From: JBKCUI01 sp052161625
Lineage (GTDB): Bacteria > Planctomycetota > Planctomycetia > Pirellulales > Pirellulaceae
Assembly: GCA_052161625.1 (NCBI GenBank)
Contig: CP197412.1
Reading direction: 5' to 3' (one strand)
DNA: 64,000 nt
Each line of letters begins with the position of its first letter. The first letter of the stretch is position 1. Position numbers and translations under genes: made by a program. Positions 1 through 9,002 of this stretch are shown piece after piece. A model generated the notes under the pieces. That model was not told where the DNA came from, ran no database searches, and saw nothing but the letters and a program-made list of their open reading frames with translations.

Positions 1-1210
1 GCCGCCCGTATCCACTCGGGCCCACGGAATCCATGCGCGCATCGTATCGAAGATTGCCTTGACGAAATTGATGATTCTCCGTGGCAATCTGCGCGCGAAC
101 CGGTTTGCGGTCCGCTTCGACAATCCCAAACCCCACCAGCCCCAAAACGCTCGCCAACGGCTTCATTCGCAACTTGGGATCGGTCGACTGCAATGCGTCC
201 CAATGCTTGAAGGAATCGACTTGATGCTGAGCTGCTTGATGTCGCTTCGCTTTGACTAGCTGCTGAGGTGTCATCGATGCCTCCACCGACCCCAACGGCA
301 CAATTCCCTGTTCGTCGGGAACCAGGACGCTTTCATCCGGAGCCCCCTGCATCGCGATGGATTGCTCTTCTCGAATCAGCCTTTCCGCTTCTGCTATCGC
401 ATCTGCTTCATTGCTCCAAACCATTTCTCCATTTCCAGCCTCTTGATCCACGCTCTGTGCATTCGCCTGCTGAACCTTCGAACCTCCAGCCGGTCCATTA
501 GACTGCTCCGAAAACGATGCCAACTTCACTTGTGAGTCGGCAACCTTTTTCGCCGTAGCACTAGGTGCAACGGATGGTTCCGACAATCCAGACGGGGCAT
601 CTGAAAGTTGAGAGGTACGGATCCATCGAAATTCACCCTGCGGTGGCGCAATGCGATACCACAGGCTCTTGGTACCATCCGCTGAGGGTTGGGACTGTTC
701 CCCTAACACTTGCACGATTTGCGATTTCAGCAAAGCGGTCTGCCACTTCCACTCGCTGGCGATCGGATCCGAAGAACCGATCCAAGCGGCGGTATTCTCC
801 TCTACAATCTCAGCGGTCTTCCCCCCCGGCAGTAAAAATGCAGATTGAGCAGGGATCCAGTTGTGACTTCCATCTGGAGGTCGAATCCCAGACCATCCAT
901 TGGAGGTTTCCATATAGACTTCGACGCGTGCTCCGGAAGAAAGCGTCGACGTTCCATAAGACCCGTCCGAAGGTCCTGATTTCACCAACCCCTTGGGCGC
1001 GTGCACATACCGCACCTGACCTTGTTGGAATCTCTCGACCACTCGAATCGACTCGTTCGAGGTCGAACCCGACTGTTGATCCTGGTGCTGATCTTGGGCA
1101 CATGCGATCGATAACAGGGATAAACCGTTGAAACCGCCGACGAGCAAGGAAAGGGCAACGAGTTGTTTCGCCGCACACTGCGGTCGGATGGGCACAATCG
1201 AAGACTTCAT
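1..1210 (-). CDS. Secreted SH3-domain protein, cut by the left window edge
   Basis: The frame is open from the ATG at 1210 to the window edge (about 403 codons), so the C-terminus is missing. The start overlaps the stop of the HEAT-repeat gene upstream as ATGA, implying translational coupling. Residues 1-40 are a signal peptide-like stretch ending in ACAQ. It is followed by two SH3-like segments: the first, around residues 52-95, contains KSGPSDGSYGTS and NGWSGIRPPDGSHNWIP; the second, around 110-165, ends in FRWIRTSQLS. A low-complexity Ser/Gln/Ala linker and a region with many Gln and Lys follow. SH3b-type domains in exported planctomycete proteins are thought to bind the envelope or other proteins; the partner is unknown. 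No catalytic motif is visible. Confidence 0.75.
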   Translation of the reverse strand, partial: MKSSIVPIRPQCAAKQLVALSLLVGGFNGLSLLSIACAQDQHQDQQSGSTSNESIRVVERFQQGQVRYVHAPKGLVKSGPSDGSYGTSTLSSGARVEVYMETSNGWSGIRPPDGSHNWIPAQSAFLLPGGKTAEIVEENTAAWIGSSDPIASEWKWQTALLKSQIVQVLGEQSQPSADGTKSLWYRIAPPQGEFRWIRTSQLSDAPSGLSEPSVAPSATAKKVADSQVKLASFSEQSNGPAGGSKVQQANAQSVDQEAGNGEMVWSNEADAIAEAERLIREEQSIAMQGAPDESVLVPDEQGIVPLGSVEASMTPQQLVKAKRHQAAQHQVDSFKHWDALQSTDPKLRMKPLASVLGLVGFGIVEADRKPVRAQIATENHQFRQGNLRYDARMDSVGPSGYGR

Positions 1211-2568
1211 GGCACACTCCCTCGATGCGACCCAGTACCGGCAACCAAGGCTTGCTGGATCATTTGCTGCAATTGTTTATCCGGTTCGCGCTGAAACAGA
1301 GATCGAAGCTTGAGATGCGCGTCGCGATCCTGCATCGCTCCCAATAGCGTGATCGCACGATGGCGAACGTTTCGATCTTGGCTTTGAGCCATCCAAGCTA
1401 AAAGCGGTACAGGATTGATCGTTCTCCCACGGACAGCTTGCTCCATCGCATCCAATTGAACTTGGGAATCGCCGCGAGCCATATCGATCGCAATCTCGAC
1501 GATCTCGGTTGGCACTCCCCGTCGAAACAGTTCATCGCAAACCATGCGGACTCGACGCTCCTGAGTACTGCTCAATAACGTGAACAGATTCTCAAGCGAC
1601 AAGCTTTCGAGGCCGGCCAAGTCCATCCCATCCGCACGCTGCGAATACGACTCGCCCGAAGAACTTGAGGTCGCCTCACTCGACACCAACATGACTTGTG
1701 CGCCCCGCAAAGGGTTCGAAGCCGCTGAACTCACGTCGTCTACTTTCGAATCATGATCTTCCACGCCGGACACTGACTTCGGTGACGATATCGCAACGGT
1801 TGTCGTCAACGGTGTTGCAATGGACGGCTGAGGTAAGCGAGGAAGCGGAATGTCCCGATCCCCTCCTGCGGATACTACTTTTGATTGAACTTTCGTTCCG
1901 TTCGCATTCTCACCGGGCGACATCGCCGCAACGTCTTCGATCCGCGGACCGGATACCGGAGGAATGGAACGGGTTGCATCGTTCGCGGGAGAGGACTGCA
2001 AGGCTAAGATAGACCGGCAGGTCGCCTTTGCCTTTTCAACCGAGTCGCTTGAACCGCATTCCTCCAATCGACTCAGGACCGCGAAACTCAATCGCTCTCT
2101 CAGACGCATCGAATCGTTTGACGACAGGTTGGCAGCTGCCAGTTCGGATATCAGGCTCAAGCAGGATTGCAACCGATCATCAGAGCTCGCCGCTGTATGG
2201 ATCCGGTCGTGGAGCAATTGGTAGGCGGCGAGTCGATGCTGCGGCTCATCGCTATCGAGTTGCTCGACCATGGCCTTGGTGCTGGTCGCACCTAACTCAT
2301 TGAGGGCAACGATCAATCCCAGCGATTCATCGATGCCGTTTGAGGTGGCTAAAGCGCGTCGCAATTCTTGGAGCAGCCATCGATTCGACAGCCCCGGCCA
2401 GGCGACGATTAAGCCAAGAACGGAGAGAATTCCGATCGAGATCATCGGCAGCCGTGAAAGCCAGGTTCGGCGCGCATGCAAACGAAGCCTTGGATCCGCT
2501 CGTTTCCCAAGGAGCCAATCGACGTCAAGCTGAATCGGTTCCACCGTCCGTTGGATTCGTTTGCCCAT
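1207..2568 (-). CDS. HEAT-repeat membrane-anchored protein
   Basis: This 453-residue protein has a basic N-terminus with DVDWLLGKR around residue 15 and one hydrophobic segment at about 40-58, so most of it should face the periplasm. Helical repeats of HEAT type are visible near residues 90-125 (QHRLAAYQLLHDR) and 355-445 (RNVRHRAITLLGAM). They are separated by a Ser/Ala-rich linker at about 190-310 that is probably disordered. HEAT repeats bind proteins; the ligand is not known. Its last codon overlaps the start of the SH3-domain gene, so the two are probably made together and may act in the same envelope complex. No enzyme motif was seen. Confidence 0.75.
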   Translation of the reverse strand: MGKRIQRTVEPIQLDVDWLLGKRADPRLRLHARRTWLSRLPMISIGILSVLGLIVAWPGLSNRWLLQELRRALATSNGIDESLGLIVALNELGATSTKAMVEQLDSDEPQHRLAAYQLLHDRIHTAASSDDRLQSCLSLISELAAANLSSNDSMRLRERLSFAVLSRLEECGSSDSVEKAKATCRSILALQSSPANDATRSIPPVSGPRIEDVAAMSPGENANGTKVQSKVVSAGGDRDIPLPRLPQPSIATPLTTTVAISSPKSVSGVEDHDSKVDDVSSAASNPLRGAQVMLVSSEATSSSSGESYSQRADGMDLAGLESLSLENLFTLLSSTQERRVRMVCDELFRRGVPTEIVEIAIDMARGDSQVQLDAMEQAVRGRTINPVPLLAWMAQSQDRNVRHRAITLLGAMQDRDAHLKLRSLFQREPDKQLQQMIQQALVAGTGSHRGSVP

Positions 2569-2674
2569 GACCTCTTTGAAGGCTTCTTGCCAGAGTAGTT
2601 TTCTGCGACTTTTTAGGTAAATAGGCTAAAGGTCGGGGGAATATCAATAGCAAACCGAGAGAAGCGAATGCATG

Positions 2675-2706
2675 CAAAAAGGCCCTCCGAGTCGATCGCA
2701 GGGCCT
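2675..2706 (-). terminator. Rho-independent terminator
   Basis: On the minus strand AGGCCCT and AGGGCCT form a 7-bp stem (with GC-rich centre) around a 13-nt loop, directly followed by TTTTTG. It lies about 65 bases after the stop of the small membrane protein at 2771 and should end the transcript that includes the 3058-3897 gene. Confidence 0.7.
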
Positions 2707-2770
2707 CTTCAATATTCGGAAGGCGTTTGCAGGCTGCCATTTGCACACAGCCGTTGTCAGGCAGTCGTGA

Positions 2771-2935
2771 TTATGCCAGGGTGGATGGACTGCTCACGAA
2801 AGCACCAGGGCTGCTCCCAGTATCCCGCCAGCGAAAATACTCGGCGAACATCAGCAGATTTGCGAGAAACATGAAGATCATCGCGAGGATCAACATCACG
2901 GTGTAGATCGACATGGGATGCTTCTGGGTCGACAT
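2771..2935 (-). CDS. Small single-pass membrane protein
   Basis: The protein has 54 residues: a short N-terminal segment (MSTQKHPMS), a hydrophobic helix at about 9-30 (YTVMLILAMIFMFLANLLMF), and a polar Ser-rich tail starting with AEYFRWRDTG. The ATG at 2935 was preferred to longer in-frame starts because the upstream extension is Arg/Pro-rich and unlike a membrane protein N-terminus. It follows the coiled-coil membrane protein gene by about 120 bp and precedes a terminator, so the two are probably one unit. Small proteins of this type are common in planctomycetes; the function is unknown. Confidence 0.6.
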   Translation of the reverse strand: MSTQKHPMSIYTVMLILAMIFMFLANLLMFAEYFRWRDTGSSPGAFVSSPSTLA

Positions 2936-3057
2936 ATTCGTTTGCTCTCGGTGACCGATCCGCACGCTTTGTAGCGTGGCATGTCGGGGGGATAGAAGGA
3001 CAAGTGGATTTGTGGGATGGAAATCGGCGGCGGGTCGGCCCACCGGGAAACCAAAAA

Positions 3058-3897
3058 CTACTGAAGCTTCGAGGCAACTTTGTCGCCAGCTTGGATGTAG
3101 CCTTTTCGGAATGAAGCTAGCACTTTGCCGATGGCTTTATCCTCTTGTGTTTTCGTGATTTCGATTCGACCAAGATATTGAGCGCCACGGAAGACGTCCA
3201 ACGTGTGGCCTTCGCGAAGTCCATCGTCGCGTCCGAGCGAAACTTCGACAAGGTTGGTGTTGTTGACAGCTAGTACCTCACCTCGCAAATCGGCTGGTGG
3301 CATGTCTTGCACATCCACAATTCCTGCTTGCTGGAGTGCTTCACCGCGGGTGATCGCGAGAGCTTCGTAAAGCGTCGATTGATCTTGCAGTTGCTTCAAC
3401 TGGTCTCGAAGGTCAGTCTCGACACTCTTAAGCGAGTTCAGCATGTCGGTAAGGTTGATCACCGATTTGCGAACGGAGTTTCGATCTGCAATCACCTTAT
3501 CGATTTCCGTTCGAAGAGTGTCGTTTTGAGCTTGAGTAGCTTTGAGCAAATCGACCGTTGCCGAATGCTCCTGGTTCTTCATGGTGTTGACGGCATTCAA
3601 ATCGCTCAACTGGCGGTTCGCTGCAGCAAGCTGTTGATTTTGGCTATCAAGCTGGGATTGGAGAGCAGAAAGTGCGGCCCGCCGCGCGATTTGCTCTTGG
3701 GCCAAGCTGGTTTGTAGTTTCTCGGCCGCGGCCTTGGTCGCATTGACCGTCGCTTTCAATTGCTCGTTCTCCGTACGGAATCGAGTCAACTTTTCGCGGT
3801 AGTCCATGTGGGATGCGTTCGCAAGCAAAGCAGCCACGAAAAACGAGGCACTGGAGACCAGGATGATCAGTGTAAAAACTCGACCCAAAAACGTCAT
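3058..3897 (-). CDS. Membrane-anchored coiled-coil protein with a C-terminal beta domain
   Basis: The 279-residue protein starts at the ATG at 3897 (MTFLGRVF). The 14-codon upstream extension was dropped because the hydrophobic anchor (residues 6-27, TLIILVSSASFFVAALL) should be near the N-terminus. Residues 35-200 are a long coiled coil rich in Gln, Leu, Lys and Glu. Residues 205-279 form a compact beta-type domain (GEVLAVNNTNLVEVSLG, GLREGHTLDVFRG, AGDKVASKL) that resembles the C-terminal barrel of FlgT-like or SH3-like proteins. A structural or scaffolding role at the inner membrane is likely; no enzyme motif is visible. It is divergent from the succinate dehydrogenase operon. Confidence 0.7.
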   Translation of the reverse strand: MTFLGRVFTLIILVSSASFFVAALLANASHMDYREKLTRFRTENEQLKATVNATKAAAEKLQTSLAQEQIARRAALSALQSQLDSQNQQLAAANRQLSDLNAVNTMKNQEHSATVDLLKATQAQNDTLRTEIDKVIADRNSVRKSVINLTDMLNSLKSVETDLRDQLKQLQDQSTLYEALAITRGEALQQAGIVDVQDMPPADLRGEVLAVNNTNLVEVSLGRDDGLREGHTLDVFRGAQYLGRIEITKTQEDKAIGKVLASFRKGYIQAGDKVASKLQ

Positions 3898-4361
3898 CGT
3901 GTCACCGCAGCGAAGAGATGCGACAAGGGGGAAACACAAGACGGCAAGCCCACCGAACGGAGCGAAATGTGTGCAGTGCCGTGCGGGAAAATCTGACCCG
4001 CTGGGGATCGAGTATAGTTCGGTAAAATCGGCACTGTCAACGAAAAGCTCATTTTTGAGTCGAATGTTTCCCCCCTCCTAACCCGCAGTCTCCGGTTGCA
4101 GGGAAAGGGTCGACCGATTCTATCGGTCGCACCAATTAAACGAGGCATTGGACCATTCGCGTAGGGATCGGAAAAACCTGAGCTTCTAGAGAGGGTGCAC
4201 TGGTTAAAACGGCGAGATTCTCTACAGTAGTCTCCGATGGAGCGGCGCACACGATTGTTCGCCTGAACAACCCGAGTCAGCCCCCTTTCCCAGCTCCCGC
4301 TCCGAATCGGACTGCTTCCAGGGCAGCCGATGCCCATCCACCCGTTGTCACCAAGATTAGC
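3898..4361. other. Divergent intergenic region upstream of sdhC
   Basis: About 460 bases separate the coiled-coil gene (minus) from sdhC (plus). Reading frames here are only antisense or short. The region must hold both promoters. I could not place a convincing -35/-10 pair, but there is a perfect inverted repeat at 4111-4129 (listed separately). Confidence 0.6.
4111..4129. promoter_or_regulatory. Perfect 8-bp inverted repeat upstream of the sdh operon
   Basis: CGACCGAT and ATCGGTCG flank a TCT loop, about 230 bases before sdhC. No T-run follows on either strand, so it fits an operator or mRNA leader hairpin better than a terminator. The function is inferred only from position. Confidence 0.35.
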
Positions 4362-5207
4362 ATGACCTCGAACAGCTCTGCCTCGTCGTTTTTCTTGCGC
4401 CACGAGTTCCTGATCCGCCGGCTCCACTCCCTCAGCGGATTGGTACCCGTTGGGGCGTACATGTGTGTGCACTTGATCACCAACGCAAGCCTTTTGGCGG
4501 GTCCTGCGGTCTTCCAGAACAATGTCTTCACGATCCATTCGATTCCCTTCCTGCCCCTCGTCGAATGGTTGTTTATTTTCGGACCTATCTTGTTTCATGC
4601 TATCGTTGGAGTTTGGATCGCTCAAACCGGACGCTCCAATTCGCAACAATATCGCCTGGGTCACAACTACCGCTACACTTGGCAACGTATTACCGGCTAC
4701 ATCGCAATCATCTTTATCTTCACCCACGTCTTTCATCTGCATGGTTGGTTTCACGCCGATTGGTGGTTGAAGAGTGTTGCCGAACCACTTGGCATGGCCC
4801 AGTTCAAGCCATACAACGCAGCCAGTTCTTTGGCTGACGCCATGAATAGCTTCGGCGGCTTCGTTTGGCCGATTTTTTACTTGCTAGGTGTGCTCGCGTG
4901 TACGTTCCACTTGGCCAATGGAATTTGGACCGCAGGTATCACCTGGGGAGTATGGCTCACCCCCAAAGCCCAACATCGAGCCAGTATCGCATGCGCTTTA
5001 TTTGGATTGCTGATCGGCTCGGCAGGTATCGCCTCCTTGGTGGCCGTCAAGACCACCGATGCGGCAGAAGCCAAAATAGAAGAAGATGAAATGTACGACA
5101 TCCGCGTGAAGGGCAGAATGATCCAACCGGATGAGCACAAACGAAGCGGAGGGCATGCTCCGTCCGAACCTTCGCCTGAGCCGATTGTTCCATCGGACAC
5201 GAAATAA
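4362..5207 (+). CDS. sdhC: Succinate dehydrogenase cytochrome b558 subunit
   Basis: This 281-residue integral membrane protein is the haem b anchor of complex II. It passes electrons from the SdhAB head to quinone in the inner membrane. Five hydrophobic segments are visible, the first around residues 26-48 (LSGLVPVGAYMCVHLITNA) and the last around 200-225. Conserved His residues sit in the helices: H37, the His of FHAIVGVW, and FTHVFHLHG, as in the five-helix Bacillus-type b558 family. The N-terminal RHEFLIRRLHSLSG matches that family. The C-terminal 50 residues are charged and cytoplasmic, longer than usual. It is first in the order sdhC-sdhA-sdhB, typical of this type and lacking sdhD. Confidence 0.93.
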   Translation: MTSNSSASSFFLRHEFLIRRLHSLSGLVPVGAYMCVHLITNASLLAGPAVFQNNVFTIHSIPFLPLVEWLFIFGPILFHAIVGVWIAQTGRSNSQQYRLGHNYRYTWQRITGYIAIIFIFTHVFHLHGWFHADWWLKSVAEPLGMAQFKPYNAASSLADAMNSFGGFVWPIFYLLGVLACTFHLANGIWTAGITWGVWLTPKAQHRASIACALFGLLIGSAGIASLVAVKTTDAAEAKIEEDEMYDIRVKGRMIQPDEHKRSGGHAPSEPSPEPIVPSDTK

Positions 5208-5358
5208 GTCCGCGGACAACGTCTTTCCTACCTGCGGAGTTTCCCAGGTGAAGGCGTTAATTCGTCGAAGCGATCGTTACGTCGCCTCGAGCAGTCCGGT
5301 TCTAGTGAATAATCCATAACCTATTTCAAAGCCAACGTAGTACTGGAAAGATAGAGCG

Positions 5359-7338
5359 ATGGGAAATCGAGTATTGGTAGTCGGTGGTGGCCTGGCAGGA
5401 CTCGCAGCCACAATGAAGCTCGCAGAGCTTGGTGTTCCGGTTGACCTCTTGAGCTTGACTCCGGTAAAGCGTTCGCACAGCGTGTGCGCCCAAGGCGGGA
5501 TCAACAGCGTCAACGATCTGACTCGCCAACAGGGCGACGACGAGTGGAAGCACTTCGACGACACGATCTACGGCGGTGACTTCCTGCAAAACCAGCCTCC
5601 GGTCAAGGAAATGGCGTATTGGGCTCCCAAAGTCATCGACTTGATGGATCGACTCGGCGTCACCTTCAATAGGACCCCCGAAGGTTTCATCGATCGACGA
5701 CGCTTCGGTGGAACGCTGTACAAACGAACCGCTTTCGCAGGAGCAACGACCGGGCAACAACTCCTTTACGCTCTCGATGAGCAAGTTCGCCGATACGAAG
5801 CCGAAGGAATGGTCAAGAAATATGAGTTCTGGGATTTCCTTGGACCTGTAACGGACGAGAACGGACGATGTGTCGGCGCCGTCGCGCAAGATATGGTTTC
5901 GATGGAGATTCGCTCGTTCCCAGCCGATGCGGTGATCGTAGCGACTGGCGGAAATGGACTGGTCTTCGGCCGTTCCACGATGTCGGTTTTCTGCACCGGC
6001 AGCGCTGCAAGCCGATGCTTCCAAGCCGGCGCAAAGCTGGGGAACCCTGAATTCATTCAAGTGCACCCGACCGCGATTCCCGGAGCCGATAAGCTCCGAC
6101 TGATGAGCGAATCGGCGCGGGGTGAAGGGGGCCGCGTTTGGGTTCCTCGCAAACCGAACGACTCTCGTTATCCGAAAGAAATCCCGCAGTCCGATCGTTA
6201 TTACTTCCTCGAAGAACGATTCCCCAAATATGGGAATCTAGTTCCTCGCGATATCGCGACGCGTGAGATTTTCAACATCTGCGTGAACGAGGGTCTCTCC
6301 GTCGACCCAACGCGCATGTGCGTCTACTTGGACCTCACCCATATCCCTCGCGCCGAGTTGGACCGCAAACTGGGAGGTATCCTTGAGATCTACGAAAAGT
6401 TCCAAGGCGTCGATCCTCGCGAGGAACCGATGAAAATCTTCCCCGCTGTTCACTACAGCATGGGGGGCCTCTGGGTCGACTACGAAGCCAACGCGACTGG
6501 TGGATTGCTGGCCGGCTCGCCAAAGAACCAAGTCACCAACATTCCGGGACTCTATGCGATCGGTGAATGCGATTACCAGTACCACGGTGCCAATCGTCTG
6601 GGCGCGAACTCGTTGTTGAGCTGCATCTTCAGCGGTCTATTCGTTGCACCGGGTATCGTCAACTGGATGAAGGACCACAAGGCTGCGAGCGACCTTCCTA
6701 AGAGCCTGTTTGAACATGCGGTTGCTTCGGCAAACGATCGTCATAAGAGACTCCTTTCCAACCAAGCTGGAGACGAAAACCCCTACTTGCTCCACCAAGA
6801 GTTGGGCGACGCGATGACTCGAGCCGCTACCGTCGTACGAGAAAACAAGCAACTCGAGGACGCCTACGCTAAAGTGCTCGACATGCAGGAACGTTCGAAA
6901 CGCTGTTCATTGAGTGATACAGGAAATTGGACTAACCAAAACGTGATCTTCACCAAAGCCGTGCAAGACATGTTCCCTGTCGCGCTGAGCATCCTCAAGG
7001 GTGCGTTGATGCGAGACGAAAGCCGGGGCGCTCACTTCAAGCCAGCGTTCTCCCTCCCGAGCCTCAAGGCTACCGATCCGGAAGAACGACGCAAGGAAGC
7101 AGAAGTCTGGTGCGATAATTTCGAAGCCAACAACCGAAAGTTCCTGAAGACAACCGTTTGTACTTGGAACGGCTCCGAACCGAACCATTCGTTTGAAGAC
7201 ATCGATACCCGCCTTCTCGCGCCGCGACCGAGACTTTACGGATTGGTGGGGGCAGAAGCGATCGAGCAAGTTTGGAAGGAACGGAGCGTCAAGAAAGAGG
7301 CTAGCGAAAAGAAGGAATTGGCTGGTGCGGCTACCTGA
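5359..7338 (+). CDS. sdhA: Succinate dehydrogenase flavoprotein subunit
   Basis: This 659-residue FAD enzyme oxidises succinate to fumarate on the cytoplasmic face of the membrane. The FAD-binding motif is VVGGGLAGLAA at residues 7-17, and RSHSVCAQGG at about 37-46 carries the His that binds FAD covalently in this family. Substrate-site motifs are seen at HPTAIPG, SARGEGGR, HYSMGGLWVD and GANRLGANSLLS. The length fits the family, allowing for a C-terminal tail rich in Lys, Glu and Ala. It follows sdhC by about 150 bp and precedes sdhB by about 110 bp, so the three genes form one operon with loose spacing. Confidence 0.97.
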   Translation: MGNRVLVVGGGLAGLAATMKLAELGVPVDLLSLTPVKRSHSVCAQGGINSVNDLTRQQGDDEWKHFDDTIYGGDFLQNQPPVKEMAYWAPKVIDLMDRLGVTFNRTPEGFIDRRRFGGTLYKRTAFAGATTGQQLLYALDEQVRRYEAEGMVKKYEFWDFLGPVTDENGRCVGAVAQDMVSMEIRSFPADAVIVATGGNGLVFGRSTMSVFCTGSAASRCFQAGAKLGNPEFIQVHPTAIPGADKLRLMSESARGEGGRVWVPRKPNDSRYPKEIPQSDRYYFLEERFPKYGNLVPRDIATREIFNICVNEGLSVDPTRMCVYLDLTHIPRAELDRKLGGILEIYEKFQGVDPREEPMKIFPAVHYSMGGLWVDYEANATGGLLAGSPKNQVTNIPGLYAIGECDYQYHGANRLGANSLLSCIFSGLFVAPGIVNWMKDHKAASDLPKSLFEHAVASANDRHKRLLSNQAGDENPYLLHQELGDAMTRAATVVRENKQLEDAYAKVLDMQERSKRCSLSDTGNWTNQNVIFTKAVQDMFPVALSILKGALMRDESRGAHFKPAFSLPSLKATDPEERRKEAEVWCDNFEANNRKFLKTTVCTWNGSEPNHSFEDIDTRLLAPRPRLYGLVGAEAIEQVWKERSVKKEASEKKELAGAAT

Positions 7339-7451
7339 GCCCACCACCATCCTGTTCCCCCAAATTGCGAATCCAGCAGTTCGACGGGTGACCACCGTCG
7401 GACAACGAACCACTGATTAAGACTGATAACCAAGACCAAAACTATACGATC

Positions 7452-8309
7452 ATGATCGCACCAGGAACTGAATCATCCAAGCGAAAGCCCGCTAAGATCA
7501 ACGTCCGTGTCCTTCGACAAGACGGCCCTGGCCTCCCGCAATACTGGGAACGCCATCAAGTCGAATACGAGCCAGACATGAACGTGATCAGTGTTCTTCA
7601 AAAGATCGCGGCACAGTCCAAAACGACGGACGGAAAGAAAGTCACGCCAGTCGCCTGGGACTGCGGGTGCCTGGAAGAAGTCTGCGGGTCGTGCACGATG
7701 GTGATCAATGGCCGCGTGCGTCAAAGCTGCAGCGCGTTGGTTGACCGGCTTTTGGAAGAGCACCCAGAGGAAATCGAACTCCGTCCTATGACGAAGTTCC
7801 CAGTGCTCAGAGACTTGATGATCGACCGGTCTCGGCTCTTCCACAATCTAAAGAGAGTTAAGGCTTGGGTACCCGTCGATGGCTTCTTTGACATGGGTGC
7901 CGGTCCTCGCATCTCTCGCGAAGAGCAGGAGCAAAACTACCCACTCAGCCAATGCATGAGCTGTGGTTGCTGCCTTGAGGCATGCCCGCAATTCACCAAA
8001 ATCGAGTTGCAACGAAATCCAGGGGAATCCGACGAGGCATTTGGAGCCCGCAAGCAAAAGGCTTACGACGAAGGTTTCTTGGGTGCCCACGCTATCTCCC
8101 AGGCCATGCTCTTTAATTCTCATCCTGTCGGAAAGAATATAGCGAGCGAGCGTATGGAGGCACTCACCGGGACTGGTGGGGTGCAAGCCTGCGGGAATGC
8201 ACAAAACTGTGTGGCTGTTTGCCCAAAGCAGATTCCACTCACCACTTCGATTGCGCGCGCAGGACGAGCCGCGACGGTCTACAGCTTCCGCAAATTCTTC
8301 GATCGCTAA
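7452..8309 (+). CDS. sdhB: Succinate dehydrogenase iron-sulfur subunit
   Basis: The 285-residue protein carries electrons from SdhA to the haem and quinone site. Cysteine motifs for the three clusters are all present: 2Fe-2S (CGCLEEVCGSC with a later Cys, about residues 74-97), 4Fe-4S (CMSCGCCLEACP, about 174-185) and 3Fe-4S (CGNAQNCVAVCP, about 243-254, with Cys supplied from both motifs). The N-terminus, about 25 residues, is slightly extended and basic. Third gene of the sdh operon; the uridine kinase-like gene starts 9 bases after its stop. Confidence 0.96.
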   Translation: MIAPGTESSKRKPAKINVRVLRQDGPGLPQYWERHQVEYEPDMNVISVLQKIAAQSKTTDGKKVTPVAWDCGCLEEVCGSCTMVINGRVRQSCSALVDRLLEEHPEEIELRPMTKFPVLRDLMIDRSRLFHNLKRVKAWVPVDGFFDMGAGPRISREEQEQNYPLSQCMSCGCCLEACPQFTKIELQRNPGESDEAFGARKQKAYDEGFLGAHAISQAMLFNSHPVGKNIASERMEALTGTGGVQACGNAQNCVAVCPKQIPLTTSIARAGRAATVYSFRKFFDR

Positions 8310-8318
8310 CCGTCGCTC

Positions 8319-8954
8319 ATGGCACAGCGGCAACTGGTTGTTGGTATCGCAGGGGGATCGGGATCGGGCAAGTCGACGATGGTCGATCGCTTGCTCAGCG
8401 GTCCGCTGAAAGAATCGATCTCTGTTCTCCCGCACGACCACTACTATCACAGCCAAGAACGCTTGCCCGCTGTGCTTAGGGAAACCCATAACTGGGACCA
8501 CCCTGACTCCATCGACAATCAGCTTTTCGCAGCGCATCTGCTTCAATTGAGAAATGGTGAAGAGGTCGAGCGACCCGTCTATTGCTTTAAAACGCACCGA
8601 CGGTTACCTGACTGGAACGTGGTTTTTTCCAAGCCGATTATCTTGGTCGAAGGAATTCTCTTGCTGGCGATTCCCGTCATTCGAGAGTTAATCGATTGGC
8701 GGATCTATATCGACGCCCCATCCGACGAACGAATCCTCCGTCGTATTGTTAGGGACACCACAGAGCGTGGGCGATCTCTTCAGTCCGTGATCGATCAATA
8801 CCGTGGTTCTGCGCGACCGATGCACGAAGAATGGATTGAACCGAGCCGGACTTCGGCGCACTTGATTGTTCCAAACGAACATGAGGCGAGCTTCATCGTC
8901 AGCTGCCGGATCATTGAAAACGCATTGGAGAACATGCTCCAATCTGGGAATTAA
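8319..8954 (+). CDS. udk: Uridine kinase-like P-loop kinase
   Basis: This 211-residue protein belongs to the uridine kinase/phosphoribulokinase family, which phosphorylates uridine and cytidine in salvage. The P-loop GGSGSGKST is at about residues 11-19; LPHDHYYH at about 37-44 matches the substrate loop; HNWDHPDSID at about 55-64 and VEGILLL at about 109-115 (Walker B) are family hallmarks. RRIVRDTTERGRS at about 138-150 is the lid with catalytic arginines. It lies 9 bases after sdhB and may be co-transcribed with the sdh operon, although the pathways are unrelated. An ATG with weak RBS starts it. Confidence 0.85.
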   Translation: MAQRQLVVGIAGGSGSGKSTMVDRLLSGPLKESISVLPHDHYYHSQERLPAVLRETHNWDHPDSIDNQLFAAHLLQLRNGEEVERPVYCFKTHRRLPDWNVVFSKPIILVEGILLLAIPVIRELIDWRIYIDAPSDERILRRIVRDTTERGRSLQSVIDQYRGSARPMHEEWIEPSRTSAHLIVPNEHEASFIVSCRIIENALENMLQSGN

Positions 8955-8961
8955 GGTCGTA

Positions 8962-8987
8962 GCTTGGGGAGTGCATTATCCCCAAGC
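8962..8987. terminator. Hairpin between convergent udk and yifB
   Basis: GCTTGGGGA and TCCCCAAGC form a perfect 9-bp stem with an 8-nt loop just after the udk stop, and 16 bases before the 3' end of the convergent ATPase gene. There is no T-run on either side, so it is a probable bidirectional terminator or mRNA-end stabiliser rather than a canonical one. Confidence 0.5.
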
Positions 8988-9002
8988 CCTACTCCCGGGG
9001 AG

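Noticed and set aside
3894..4754. Long minus-strand frame across sdhC
   Set aside because: It is antisense to sdhC, has no known motif, and its composition is Arg- and Asp-rich.
5326..6066. Long minus-strand frame across sdhA
   Set aside because: Antisense shadow of a highly conserved gene.
7848..8597. Minus-strand frame across sdhB and udk
   Set aside because: Antisense to two conserved genes, no motif.
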